The position numbers were made by a program, and so were the translations under genes. A model generated the notes under the pieces. It did no database searches and was not told the DNA's origin. It was given only the letters and a program-made list of their open reading frames with translations. From NCBI GenBank assembly GCA_014529385.2, contig CM043971.1:54161209-54225208 (forward strand): a DNA stretch of 64,000 nucleotides, read 5' to 3'. Each line of letters opens with the position of its first letter. The stretch's first letter is position 1. The stretch is from Adiantum capillus-veneris (Eukaryota > Streptophyta > Polypodiopsida > Polypodiales > Pteridaceae). Positions 23,912 to 36,400 of this stretch are shown in pieces.

Positions 23912-24735
23912 GCAATTTCTCGTTGCCAATGGATAGTATTATAGGAGATTACTATTCGGGTGATCCATAACTACTCTTGAACAATCTAGAAGATGGTCCA
24001 AGCACGTATGAGCAAATATAAAGCCATCCCATTATCACTTCCATTTAGACATGTCTCATTCATCAAGATTTACTTTGTAACTATTGGGCGGCAAAGAAAC
24101 GTGAATAGAGAGGAAAAGAAAGACATCCTTCTTTTGCTCCTGGATTACGAAAAGCCAGGACAAGGAAGAAAATTTTCATAGTGGTGGCACAATGTTGGCG
24201 CAAGCAAACACTAGGACTGTGAAGGAATGAACAAAAGGAAATATTCTAGCAACTCTTAGACCAACAAACATTTTTCAAGCTGCAAAAATCAAATTTTAGC
24301 AATGTCAAAGGTACCATTCTATCTGGTGTGTGCAACAGTTTGACTCAAATTAAGGTCCCGCACTCAGCAAGCGAGATTGTTTTGAAGAGAACCTCTTTGA
24401 CAATGATCTTGAACAATAGTACAAGTGTGACCTTAGTAAATGAGTCTAAAATTGTTAGTGTCTTGGGTATCCATCAAATAAATATAGCTGCTACAAGTTC
24501 AAGGGTGAAGAATGGAGATGAGAAGAAGTGTTGCCATTGAGTGCTTGTGAGGGACAATTTCCTGGAGGAACTGTTATCACCAACAAACAAGTGATTTGGT
24601 ATATACCTTTTGGAAATTAGAAACTAGAGTTTCAGGTAACATAAAGAACATATGAAAAAGAGAATTGGAAGGAAAATTGTTGTCAAACAGCATGCACATT
24701 CACTCAATGGATATCAAGTACCAACAGCTCTCAGA
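23912..24735. other. Intergenic stretch, nothing recognised
   Basis: Only short frames (up to 70 codons) without recognisable motifs; no repeat structure seen. Confidence 0.5.
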
Positions 24736-25520
24736 AATTGTATTTTGTTTGGTACTCCTCAAGATAGTACCAAATCTGGTAGTTAGCTATACGATAGTGG
24801 GTAACCTTTGGGTGTAAACTACCAAATTTGGTACTCTTCTACATGCCAATGGTTGTACATAGTACCAAAATCCTAAAGATAATACTAGAAAATACCCACT
24901 TTGGTACTATCCTGCATGATGCCAATGGTTGTACATAGTACCAAAAGCCTAAAGACAATACCAAATATGAAAATATTTTGCTATAGTACCAAATTTTGCA
25001 TGAATAGTATCCAAAACCTTTGAACTACCCAATTTGGTACTCTCCTGCATGCCAATGGTTGTACATAGTACTAAAATCCTAAAGACAATACCAAATATGA
25101 AATAGTCTGTTATAATACCAAAGGTTTCATGAATAGTAACCAAGCATCTTTGAACTACCCAATTTGGTACTCTCCTGCATGCCAATGGTTGTACATAGTA
25201 CCAAAAGCCTAAAGAAATTACCAAATATGGAAATAGTATGTTATAGTACCAAAAGCCTAAAAGCAATACCAAATATGGAAATAGTATGTTATAGTACCAA
25301 AAGCCTAAAGGCAATACCAAATATGGAAATAGTCTGTAATAGTATCAAAGGTTGCATGAGTAGTACCCAAGCATCTTTGAATAACCCAATTTGGTACTAT
25401 CTCGCATGCCAATGTTTGTACAATATGGAAATAGTATGTTATAGTCCCAAAGATTGCATGAATAGTACCCCCAATCATCTTTGAGCTACCCAATTTGGTA
25501 CTATCCTTCATTGCAAGAGT
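24736..25520. repeat. Minisatellite of GTACCAAA / TTTGGTAC units
   Basis: Irregular tandem units of roughly 65-130 bases containing TGCCAATGGTTGTACATAGT, ACCAAAAGCCTAAAGACAAT and CCCAATTTGGTACT. Clear unit starts are near 24848, 24918, 25053, 25184 and 25408, with a short internal triplication at 25210-25330. The words GTACCAAA and TTTGGTAC are reverse complements, so each unit is partly self-complementary. Scattered words continue to about 25860. Frames across it are repeat artefacts. Confidence 0.85.
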
Positions 25521-27168
25521 TCAAAATAGCACTAAACTTATGGAGACACTGCCGAAATCTAACCTCTCATTAAATGCCAAATGTTGTTAATAGTACAAAA
25601 GTTTTAAGTTTGATTGGTTTTGGTGTTGTAAAACTCATAAATGCTATTCTGTTTCATGGCAACGGTTGTATAGTACCAAAGGCTTGTAGAAGAACCCAAT
25701 TTGTTGTGTATTGATGTGTATTGGTTCTATATTGTACCAAATAAGGTAGAAATGAAACATTTTGGTTATCCAGCATGACATTTTGGTACTCTAGATTTTT
25801 AAAGTTTGTAGACTACCGAAGATGGTTTTACATTGTATAATACCACATTTGGTACTGTTTACAACCAATTTTAATGGAAGGACTCCACAAGTGGCATTTT
25901 AGCATTTGCATGAAGTTGGAATTTTCTAACCTTTTTTGTTTTGGTGCCATTAATTGAGCTATACCAAAGATTCAAGAAGGCTCACCCTATAGTGGGAGTG
26001 TCTCTTAGATGTTTTCAAGAATTAAAGCCATACTTTTTTTGGAAATTGAAAGAGCGGTATACTTGCTGCTATGTATCCCATGCACAGATGCTCTATTTCA
26101 AAGAGGCTTTTGATTAAATATGGCAAAACAAGTTTGGGCGTCACGGGAAAGGTCACCTTTTCACTTGCTCCATATGCTATAGAAGTGATGATATAGGAGA
26201 GTGTTTTGCAAACCAAGTAGTATGTCAACACATCACTAGTATGTGGGATTCCATCATGTGCCCAAAGCCTCCAACTAGTGAATACCATGCCAAGAAATTC
26301 TTGATGGGGGATTGCTCCAATGTTGTGTACAAAAGTTGACATATTGTCCCAATGAGATAGTAGAGGATAGCAAGGTCTCTGTGAAGGTTTTCGTGGTTGT
26401 TGGAACATGTCAGATTGACGCAGGTGGGATTGAGAACAAGAGAAAGGACTTGATTGTGTGACAAATGAAAAGTTCGGCTTTTCTTAGCCTATGTTTAGCC
26501 CACCTCACAAGATTCATCAAGCACAACTTTGTCTTCCACTGGCAAGCCCAAAAATTCAAGGACTGTTTGCTCAATTCAAGGATTGTTTGCTCAATTTTCC
26601 TAGCAATGTGATTGTATCAGTAACTAACTTTGCAGAGAATTATTATTTTAAAACTCAAAATGAGACTCTGTGAATGCATTGGTGGTCTACACAAGTCACA
26701 ATACTTGTGCACATCACTTATGTAAGAAATGTAGCAGATGGTGTTCAAAATACGCTACACTTTATATATCAAATGACAGACAACATTATACATTATTTGT
26801 ATAACATTTTTTTATGCTTCAAACCATTGGGTGTGGCCAGATGGTGCTCCTTCACAATTCATAGCCCGTAGACCTTACTATTTTGTGGCTAGGTACTATC
26901 AGATGACAGGCTTGCACATGATGCATAGGCCATCTAGAATGATTTAGCATTTTTTATGCTTATTTTTAAAATCCATATTCAAAATTGTCAGAGAAGAGAT
27001 GTGATATTAATTAAGCACAATGTACAATGAATCTCAAGCACTACATGGGCCTTGAGGGAGTATTTTTGGCATGATAAACAAGGTGAAGACTTCACGATGG
27101 CCTCAAAATTTTTTTGTAATAAAATGAGCGATTATTAGAACACATTTGACATGTTAATGGAGAGACAT

Positions 27169-27169
<1 letters not shown>
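25521..27169. other. Intergenic stretch, nothing recognised
   Basis: A minus-strand frame of 128 codons (26408-26022) overlaps another minus frame of 79 codons. Neither shows a family motif, so I do not call a gene. Short duplication TTCAAGGACTGTTTGCTCAA / TTCAAGGATTGTTTGCTCAA at about 26555-26595. Confidence 0.45.

Positions 27170-27214
<45 letters not shown>
27170..27214. repeat. (GA)n microsatellite
   Basis: About 22 GA units, uninterrupted. Confidence 0.95.
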
Positions 27215-27216
<2 letters not shown>

Positions 27217-27248
27217 TACATGATTGTCAGCACATTTGTAAGGTTCTT

Positions 27249-27497
<249 letters not shown>

Positions 27498-27500
<3 letters not shown>

Positions 27501-28372
27501 TAGCATTAAACATTGCATAGCAAGAGAACCGAACATGCAACAAAGGAGAGGGGATCCCCCAAATGTTTTTAGTTTTGCCTGCTCTCCACACTCCTTGGTT
27601 CCCTTTTGATGTGAGCTTTATCCAAAGCCCTTTGTCTCCCACCCACTGGCGCATCTCCCACTCACCGGTGAGAGAAAATGGTTCCTTGCACAAGGCAGGA
27701 GGCCCTCGAGGCGCCTTTAGTCCAAAAAAGGAGGCCAATATGAAGCTTCGTTGGAGTGCCCCCCGGGAGCATCCCTGTAGCAGAGGCCTCTCCTTGCCTT
27801 ATTCGCATCCCCTACAAAGAACCCTCACGAACCCTCATGCTAGTTGTGAGGATTGACTCTTACCACAAAGAAACCTCTTATTATAAAATTCTTATCAATA
27901 GCCTTATGTAGGACATAGTGAATTTTCACCTTGTTTAAATGACTTGAAATGTAAATAAACAATCAAATTTTAAAATTATATGGTTTGAATTGTTTTTAAA
28001 TGACTCAAAATGTTAACAATCAAGTTAATGTGACAAGTTAATGTGACGGTGAACATTAGATGGTGAGAGGTGCAAACATTAGATGGTGAGAGGTGCAAAG
28101 GGGAATTGCACGTTTTCTCTACCACTTCCTTATGGCCTTCTTGACCAAAAAGGCCTTAGAAAATAATAAATTCAAGAGTGTACTTTAAAGGAATTTGATC
28201 CAAGGATGTGAAATATTGACTCATTGAAATTTTTGGCCTGCTAAAGGTCATGGTGCACTATGGAAGAAGGTCGTTCAATTTTCATTACTTGATGAGTGTC
28301 CCCAAGGAGATCTAAAAGTCTCATGAATGGAAAGAAATCATGGTCTTTTAAATGCTACTTTTTAAAGCTACA
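27498..28372. other. Intergenic, start of a dispersed low-identity repeat
   Basis: No credible gene. ATTAGATGGTGAGAGGTGCAAA is duplicated at 28055-28100. From about 28128 the sequence resembles later blocks at 29712-29800, 31092-31210 and 31395-31560 (shared words: AAAAAGGCCTTAGA, GGAGTTTGATCC, ATGATGTGAAAT, TGACTCAAT). Confidence 0.5.
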
Positions 28373-29711
28373 TTAACACTAGAATGGTAACAGGACACTT
28401 TTATGTCCTTGGACACTTTTGTGTCCTATTAAGTAACCATTTTGCTCGAATTATTTGAAGAGTATGAAAATGAATTTCTAGGTGCTATATATCCACAAAG
28501 TTGCCTTATGAGCTGAAAAAAACTTAGCATTTTTTTTGGAGTATCGATATCACCAGTAACCTTATTCTTGCACAACATTTTTGAACCTAAACTGTGTGAA
28601 AAAACGAGTCCTGTTTTTGGCCTTTTTTCAATTTTTGGCAACTATACCACTCTAAACTTCATGTTTGTGAGGTTTAGATGGCTAGAGGTTAAGTCTTCAT
28701 AGTTCTCAACATGTTTTGATGCTTGTAGGGAGAGCTAAGTGTTAAATTTGAAAGTTATGACCAATTTACAAGAATTGCATAATCCCTTTTTTTTGCCAAA
28801 ATTAGCACTTTTATGATTTTTTTGGTGGATTTCTTGATATCCAAATTCAATTTTGATTGTGTAAGTGTAATGTATAACATAAAGCTAATCTTCCTTGAGT
28901 TTTGGGGGACCTAATATGCTATACAACATAGTATACGATGATGGTTGATTTTTTTGATTGCTGAAGAATACAATACATTTTAGAGTAGCAAGTATAACTT
29001 TCTCAATATTGCTAGTTTCTTAGGCCAATTGTGTGTATTTTGTAGGTAGTAACCATATCTAATCATAGACTACAAACTTGGCTAGATATTAAGTAGTTTC
29101 TATGGGTTTCTAGAGGTCATAATGCCAAACCCAATTTTTTCATGTTTGCTGTATTTAGCACTTTATCATTGCCCCCAAGGTTCCAATTGTAAGAGATCCA
29201 TTATACTTTTAACATGCTCCATGGCTCCTTTTGAATCCAAAGGCCCAAAGGTAACTAAGAAAACATGTATATAGTATCTGTATTGAGCGTGACTATAGAA
29301 AGTTTGATGATAGGTCCGTAGAATGGCAAAAATGCAACTTTTTGTATCTATTTTTTTTGCCCAAAAAAAAATTAGTGAGGTAAAAGCAACCATATGTTTT
29401 GGTCACCAACCCATTGAAGTTAACGGGGCATTTTATCTCATGTCCTACAAAAAATCCCCACTCTTATTTATATGCAATCAACCGTAAGAAATTGCTGTTT
29501 TGGGCAAAATGCACTGATCCATCAACTTTGGAGGCTTGTAGCGACCAAGGGATAAGAAAAATTACAAGTTTTTCCATATGTAGTAGTTATTGAACTATAA
29601 ACTCATGAAAGGATTTTTCAAAATAAGTGGATCTACTATGGTTTTGGAATTTTTTCCCAAAAGCCTGAAAGGACACTTTTATGTCATGTTAGGTTACCAT
29701 TCTAGTGTTAA
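28373..29711. mobile_element. Non-autonomous inverted-repeat element flanked by TTAA
   Basis: Left end TTAA-CACTAGAATGGTAAC (28373-28391) and right end GTTACCATTCTAGTG-TTAA (29693-29711) are perfect 15-bp inverted repeats with identical 4-bp flanks. The left end is a fold-back (about 28382-28443): AATGGTAACAGGACAC pairs with GTGTCCT...GTAACCATT. The right end carries one matching GGACACTTTTATGTC. No transposase frame is visible in the 1331-bp interior. The CACTA...TAGTG termini recall CACTA elements, but those duplicate 3 bp; a 4-bp TTAA duplication is the rule for piggyBac-type elements. Class unresolved. Confidence 0.7.
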
Positions 29712-29814
29712 CCTTTTTGGATTAAAAAATGTATTCATAGGAGTTTGATCTCATGATGTAAAGCTTTGATAAAGGGTCCTTTGATTTAAGAACTTCATAA
29801 AGGTAGAGGTCACG

Positions 29815-30450
29815 AAGAACATTTGGAATCCTCAGTGGCCCTAGTTTATGAAGATGTTTTTGTGGAAGGTACTCTTGGGGGGCCTTGCTGATAGGCGTCA
29901 AGATTCTTGAGCGCATGATATTGGACCCGACAAATGTTTAGGGTGCAGATTGACTAGCAAAGACCTCGGCCACCTCTGCATGGAATGCGAGGCTGTTAGA
30001 GACCTTATAGGTAAGATGTGAAAATGGGTACAAAGGACATGGAAGGCAGGGGTTTTCAAGAGCGATTTTTGCCTCGGTGGCAAACAGTTCAAAGTTGTGT
30101 ACTGTTAATTTGTACTCAAATTGCTAGATACTATTTCTTTAGTAATCTTTGGAAGGCCAAGAACTATCGTGTCCTCGATAGCGACCTCTCTAGGGCTAGC
30201 TTCTTAGAGATTCTACAAAAAACTAAGGAAATAATTTATGTAAGTAAAAAGCGTAGCTCGAATGATTGGCTTAGGGAGACCCTCGCCATGTGGTCAAGTC
30301 CTGTGCAATAGTAAACCACTAGGTACTAGTAACTAAGTTCGACTGTAACCCTCTGTCCCTAAACACTCAACTTGAGCTTGAGGCTGATTTGTATATTTGT
30401 TGGTGACTTCGTAATAGAATCACTCATAATTGTGAGTTTTGCAAAAAAAA
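29815..30450 (+). pseudogene. LINE 3' end (zf-RVT-like region, C-terminus and tail), plus strand
   Basis: Degenerate end of a plant L1-type ORF2. Visible in shifting frames: FLWKVLLGGLADRRQDS, a CxxC...HLCxxC zinc-finger-like cluster (about 29930-29995), KWVQRTWKAGVFKSDF and LWKAKNYRVLDSDL, ending at a stop near 30311. A short 3' untranslated part ends with the palindrome CTCATAATTGTGAG and an A-run (30444-30450). The order matches the minus-strand LINE piece at 31588-32070, which supports the call. Confidence 0.75.
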
Positions 30451-31587
30451 ATGAACTTCATAAAAATTCATTTCATTAAATTTTATTACTAAATTTTATA
30501 TTTATTAAATTTATATTTTCTTATGTAAAACCACTAAAATATTTTTTTTATTTTTATTTTTCTTCCTTCTCATTTATTTTTTGTTTCAAAATATTGATGT
30601 GCATTGTGCATCTTTCACATTATTTAAATAGAGCCCTTCATAATATATAAACCATTTGTGATTATATATGTGTAATAGTTTTTTTTGTTAAAACACAATA
30701 AAAATAGTGTGATTATAGACACATTTTTAAACTTAATCTCCCTAATCTCCCCTTAACTTAGCAAACCTTTATGTCTCCTTACCTTGTTCATAATAATTCA
30801 ATTAGTAAAAGAGTTCTTTTATTTAAGGACCTCATAAAAGGTCCATTCATTAAATTGTTTAAATATTTTCTATGCTTGCTAGAACGACCTTTTCTTATAA
30901 AAGCATTAAAATATTCTTTTTGTTTGATTTACCAGTGGGTCCTTTTATTGTGAAATATTGTGCATATTTTGACCTATTGAATAAAACCAAGCTATTGAGG
31001 AAAATTGTGCATTTGAGTCCTTCATTTAAGAGCCTCAATGTGTATATTTCATTAGATTGCTTTATTAGTTCTTATGCTCTACGGGCTTACTTTTTGGCAT
31101 GCTAAAAAAAAGGCTTTAAAGAACAAGGAATTAAGACGTGAATTCATAGGAGTTTGATCCCATTATATGAAATAATGACTCAATAAAATTTTCATTTTGA
31201 TTCAATAAAGTTTTTCTTGATGTTTAAATTTGTGAAAAAATCTTTTCATTTCACGAACTTGGTTATTTTGGTTAAGTTGTTTTATTATTTCTTAAGCTTA
31301 TTAAACCAACTTTTTTTTTGGCCTCTTGGAGGCTTTAGTATCTAATTGGGTCAAGGTCTAATTATAAATGGTTGACATGTGTTTCTCAAAGTAACCTCAA
31401 AAGTCTTAAACAAAAAGAAGTCATGTCCTTTCAATGCTATTTCTTAAAGGTGCATTCATTTTCTTAGCATACTGAAAAAGACTTTAGAGAATAAGAGTAA
31501 AGATTGTATTTATGAAAGTTTGATCCATGATGTAAATTATTGGTTCAATATTACGTTTCTTATATTGTGATCTATATAGAGTGTGTG
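30451..31587. other. A/T-rich intergenic with dispersed repeat blocks
   Basis: Contains diverged copies of the repeat that begins near 28128: 31092-31210 and 31395-31560 share AATTCATAGGAGTTTGATCC-like and AATGCTA-TTCTTAAAG-like words. No gene seen. Confidence 0.5.
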
Positions 31588-32070
31588 TGAGTTTTTGTTT
31601 TTGCCAAACTCACAATAGTGAGTGAATGCATTAAAATCTAAAAAAAAGTACAAAATGACCCCAAGCTCAGGTCAAGTCTCGAGGTACTAAGCATCAAAAC
31701 TTGGATGTCCTCTCTCTGGGGCTATCAAGAACATAGTAGGCGTACTATAATGATAAGCTTTTACTTATCGCAGTTTGCCAAAATATCATGGATAGCTTTA
31801 GACCAATCGTTTGAGTCTTGTTTGCTTCCAAGAAAATAGATTGTCACTCTGCTTTCTTGGATGATCTCTGAGAAGCTCGCCACAAGAGGGTCTCTTTCAA
31901 ACACCCTACGGTTCCTTGCCTACCATATATGGAAAAAAAAAAAGTACTTGACAGTTTGACTGTAGATAAGAAGAACAAGATTTTTGATCCTTTTTCCAAG
32001 GTATAGATTAGTCTTGAAGAACCTGATCTGCCATGTCTTTTGGACCCACTTGCAAATCTTCCATGCTAGG
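31588..32070 (-). pseudogene. LINE 3' end, minus strand
   Basis: Reading the minus strand from 32070: KWVQKTWQIRFFKTNLYLG, then (frame changed) ARNRRVFERDPLVASFSEII and SNDWSKAIHDILANC, a stop, a 3' untranslated part and the tail palindrome CTCACTATTGTGAG near 31607-31622. It aligns with the plus-strand copy at 29815-30450, so these are two diverged copies of one LINE lineage facing each other. Confidence 0.75.
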
Positions 32071-32077
32071 CCCTTGA

Positions 32078-33775
32078 TTGCATGGCATCGAATATGAAAC
32101 CTTCACCAAACAAGAGTTCATTCTGCTGCAACTTGATCTCAATAAGGCTTATGAAAAAATAACATGGTCATATATAGAAGATTTAATTGAATCTCTAGGC
32201 TTTGGGCCTCTCTTATGTCGCCTCATTTGTTTTTTGGGCATTGGCAGCCAATCAAAACTCCTATTAAATGACAAAATTGCGGGCTCGTTTGAGGTTAAAA
32301 GGTCTATTGAGCAGGGATGCCCCCTTGACCCCTTGCTTCTTGCCATTGGGTAGCATCCTCTTATGATGATGCTTGATGCTAGTGTATGTGAGGCCCAGAT
32401 ACAAGGCTTGACATTACCTGGGAATAACCAGTTCCTGGCAAAAATGTTCATAGATGACTCGCTTCTTTTTTTGAAGGCATGTCCCGAAGTTGTTAGGAAA
32501 TCTTTGCAGATTGTGCAAGCCTTCTCTATGGCTTCACGTTCCAAGTGTAATATAGAGAAGTCTAGGCTGATCTCTTTGCCAAAAAATTGACTCTTTTGAC
32601 CCTTCTATGTGGACACAGGAGATTGTTTCAAAAGGGAATATCTTCACACATCTAGGAACCCCCTTGGGGTTGCTATTACCCGCAAACAAAGATTTTTATG
32701 GGTCCTTGAGAAATTCAGAACAAAAATGAGAAGGTGGGAGTACACTCTTCTCCCCTTCTCGAGCCGAGTTAAATTCATTTATGCTCCCCTACATTGCCTT
32801 TACAAGCCCTCTTCTCAAGATGGCTAAGTGCAATTGGAAAGAGTTTTCAAAACCAATCAAAATATTTTTATGGAAAAACAACACAAAAACCTCTTGGCCA
32901 TGGTAGTGGACAAAATGGGAGTGAGTCGCTTATCCAATCGACCAAGGAGGTCTCAGAATCATCACCCCAGCTATCCATGGTATGGCCTTGTGTGCCAAAT
33001 TTATGGTCTTAATGGCTAAGTAGGACCAAGTCTTGGTTATCATGACCAAAAAAATGTTAGATACAACAAAACTTGGATTGAAAGGTGGATAGTGGAAAGG
33101 GGCTGAGATTCACGACAATTTTTTGCCCCAAATTGGTCCAGCTTACGTCTTGGTGGCATCTCAGGGGAACTGGTGAGGAAGCACAAAAGAGCAGATGGGG
33201 TACTAGAGTGGGGGAAAGAAATGAGGCACTTCAAGAACCCCATCTTGCACTGGTCCCCCTGGATCTCTAAAGCATTAAGGTCACTTCAAAGTCCCTGTTG
33301 GATATAAATTTCCATGAAAGTGAATAAGGGTTTTAAATGGCTTGGTCACTTGTGGAATGGTAACAATAGGAGCTAGAAATACACTGACGTGTTGACAACC
33401 CAGTATCAACTAAATGGCTATGAGATTTTTCTATTCAATAGAGTGCTTAAGAACTTGGAGACATTGTAATGCCAATTTGTGAATCCAATTTCGAGTGGAA
33501 TTCCCGTGGATGGCCCAAAAGTAGCCTATTTTGGAAACCTAATTCAAAAGGAGTTTATCATGGATTAATCACTAGGATAATTGATTTATCCCCCTCAACA
33601 AAATATTGAAGAAACAATGGCCTAGAGAACTATGGGAAGAAGTCATGGAGAACATCTGAAAGCCAAAGTGGCCTCAGAATATGAAGGTATTCTTTGTGCA
33701 AGGTGCTTTGGGGTGCTCTGCGAATAGGATTAAAGATCCAAGAAAGAGAATTGGATCCGATCATTGCTTAGGTAA
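32078..33775 (+). pseudogene. LINE ORF2 reverse transcriptase, plus strand, degenerate
   Basis: L1-type RT blocks: ILLQLDLNKAYEKITWSYIE (about 32110-32170), SIEQGCPLDPLLLAI (about 32307-32350), the catalytic box MFIDDSLLFL (about 32445-32475; FIDD where active enzymes usually have F/Y-A-D-D), MASRSKCNIEKSRL, then later blocks about 32640-33250 and a WP-x-NMKVFFVQGALGCSANR segment (about 33670-33730), equivalent to the start of the fragment at 29815. Stops and shifts occur throughout. The fragment ends near 33775, before the zf-RVT region. No endonuclease domain is visible upstream. Confidence 0.82.
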
Positions 33776-33778
33776 CAC

Positions 33779-34022
33779 AAGGAATTAACTTACTTTTCTC
33801 ATCTCACATACAACCACTCAAGAATTCAATTAAAGTACCTCCCCAAATTCACTTAAATCTCTAAATGTCTTGAACTACAAGCCCTTGTCTACCCATAGAC
33901 AAGGAATTAAATTACTTTTCTCATCTCACATACAACAACTCAAGAATTCAATTAAAGTACCTCCCCAAATTCACTTAAATCTCTAAATGTCTTGAACTAC
34001 AAGCCCTTGTCTACCCATAGAC
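33779..34022. repeat. Two-copy 122-bp tandem duplication
   Basis: 33779-33900 and 33901-34022 are nearly identical; I see two differences. It abuts the 3' break of the LINE fragment. Confidence 0.92.
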
Positions 34023-35013
34023 ACTACGTAGTGAGCCGAGTTGATCAAGGCTTGTAATCCCAATTGATGGCCACCAAACGACACAAAAAAAATCACCAAA
34101 AAATAAAACACTATAGACACAAAAGGCCTCTCTCAAACCATTGCAGAAGCTCACCACCAAATTCCACTCTGTAGGAATCTTTGGTGTAGCCTCAACCTTA
34201 ATGGGATACAGGGTCACAAAGTCTTGCAGAAACCCGTATCTTTTTCCATCAATTTCTTGCACACACACATCCATGGAAACCTCAAAACTTCCATACAATC
34301 TCCCAAGTGAAAATCTAAATTCTCATTCACCTCTCCACGCACTCAAAAACAGGACATGAACAAGACGTGACTACATAGGACCACCTCTAGAAACCTTGCT
34401 TCCTCTTCTACAAAGAGAGTTGAAAGTGTTAATACTTCATCACACACTTTCCATCAAGTTTTATAATCATGAAACCATGAGTGATGTGGAAATTTTCAAT
34501 CTTTTCACACTATTTTTGACCCTTTCAGCGTTAGTTTTGGCCAATTTTGACCCCGAATGGGCATTTTTTGTGTGGAAAAATACTAAATGAACTCCAAATT
34601 CTACCAAATTTTGTGAGCTTGATCCTTGATATCCAAAATTCATTTCCACATATTATAATTTCATTTTAAACCACTTCCAAGGTGGTTTGTGCACTACTAC
34701 ATATCAGGCGCCACAAATAGATAATTACCACACATGTTTAGCTTCTGAGGTGGGATGAAGGTACCCACACTTCTCACTTTCATTATTTAAATTCTAGAGG
34801 AATCAAACATATACCATAGAATTGAAAGAATCAATTTGGCACCACATCTTTTCCATGCTTGCACATGTGTGCAACTATTGACACACAAACCAGACCTGTG
34901 ACTATTTAGAATGGGTACATGTTGCATCATGTTTGAAACCCAAAATTATATTGTGAAGATAACAAATATATGTATTTACACTTAATCATACATCTCTCCG
35001 TGCATATACACAC
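34023..35013. other. Intergenic stretch, nothing recognised
   Basis: Short frames only; no motif, RNA gene or repeat seen. Confidence 0.45.
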
Positions 35014-35014
35014 T

Positions 35015-35094
<80 letters not shown>
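35014..35094. repeat. (CT)n microsatellite
   Basis: About 40 CT units with one TA interruption. Confidence 0.95.
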
Positions 35095-35097
<3 letters not shown>

Positions 35098-36366
35098 AAT
35101 AACAAGATTTGAAGCAAAAAGTACACACTCGAGAGCGTTCTACATACACTACAACAAAAGACAATCGGTGAATTTATGCAAACACAAAATTGAAAGTATG
35201 AATGATCATGGTATGGTATTTTTTCCTTGACACTATGCGATAAAACAAAAAATAATTAAAATAAACTGAATATGAGTGAAAAAACTTGACAGTTTAGAAA
35301 AAAACAAGTGATAAAAGCTGAATATGAATGAAGAAACTTAATAGTACTATACTGCAAGTAGACTAGAACTGGCTAAAGTAGACTAAATATATATATCATC
35401 AATGTATATATATATACAATGTCATTACCCAAACATGATCATCTATTTAAATGCCACTATGGCTATGTATCAATATTGGGCTCGTGTGAATGATCATCAT
35501 TAACCACAATGTGTAAAGACTGTCCCCCAACGTGTGAAGTCGATGCAGCGCATGCCGCTGCTTGTCTATCCTCCTACCCTCTTTCTCCTCTCTTGCAACA
35601 GGCCCAAGCTCTCTCTTGCTGTGAACCTCTTGCATTTAGAAAAGAATTAAAAACTAATTTGAAAATTGTTTTAACTTAAACAGATAACACAAAGTTACAT
35701 ATATTACTCACAAAAGGGCGTGCTGGTGGAAGGATGCACTGTAGGACTTTGTATTCGTGGTACATCACCATTTCAGTCTTTGCTAGATTAAGAGATCAAT
35801 TGTAATCTTTGGTCTATACAAAATAGATCCAAACTTTAGAGTTGTTCTTATTCACATCATTATAAAAACTATGCTACGAAAATCTATACATATATACTTA
35901 CAAAAGTGGCTATGAAACTGGTCCTGCCCAAGCAACCGAAGTGGGATGTGTGATCGCTCGCCAAGTCTAGCCTATGATGCCTTCTACACAGCATTCATTG
36001 AAAATAAAACAATATTAAAGCTACATTATAGGAAAATACATAAGTAGTTTAATTAGAAATTCAAATTGTAAATTGACATAGTTTTTGCTTCGAGAATGTT
36101 ACCCATAATCGCATCTCCCGTCAAAAGTGGGTACATGACTCCTCATAGAATCTCGGAGGTCTCTTATTTTCAGGGACCATAGCATACTGCCCATTTGTGT
36201 TTCAAAACAAGAGGAAACAATGTACATTTGTATGTAAAAATTTATGTGTTTATATATCTGCGTGTACATGTATACATGTATCTTAGTATGTAAATATGTA
36301 TGTATTTATGCATGTATGTATGTAAATATGTATGTATTTATGCATGTATGTATGTATGTACATATC

Positions 36367-36400
<34 letters not shown>

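Noticed and set aside
24736-25520. CRISPR-like array
   Set aside because: Repeat units vary in length and sequence, spacers are themselves repeats, and the context is plant DNA without cas genes.
26022-26408. Minus-strand frame of 128 codons
   Set aside because: No family motif, overlapping alternative frames, no promoter or splice context; insufficient for a gene call.
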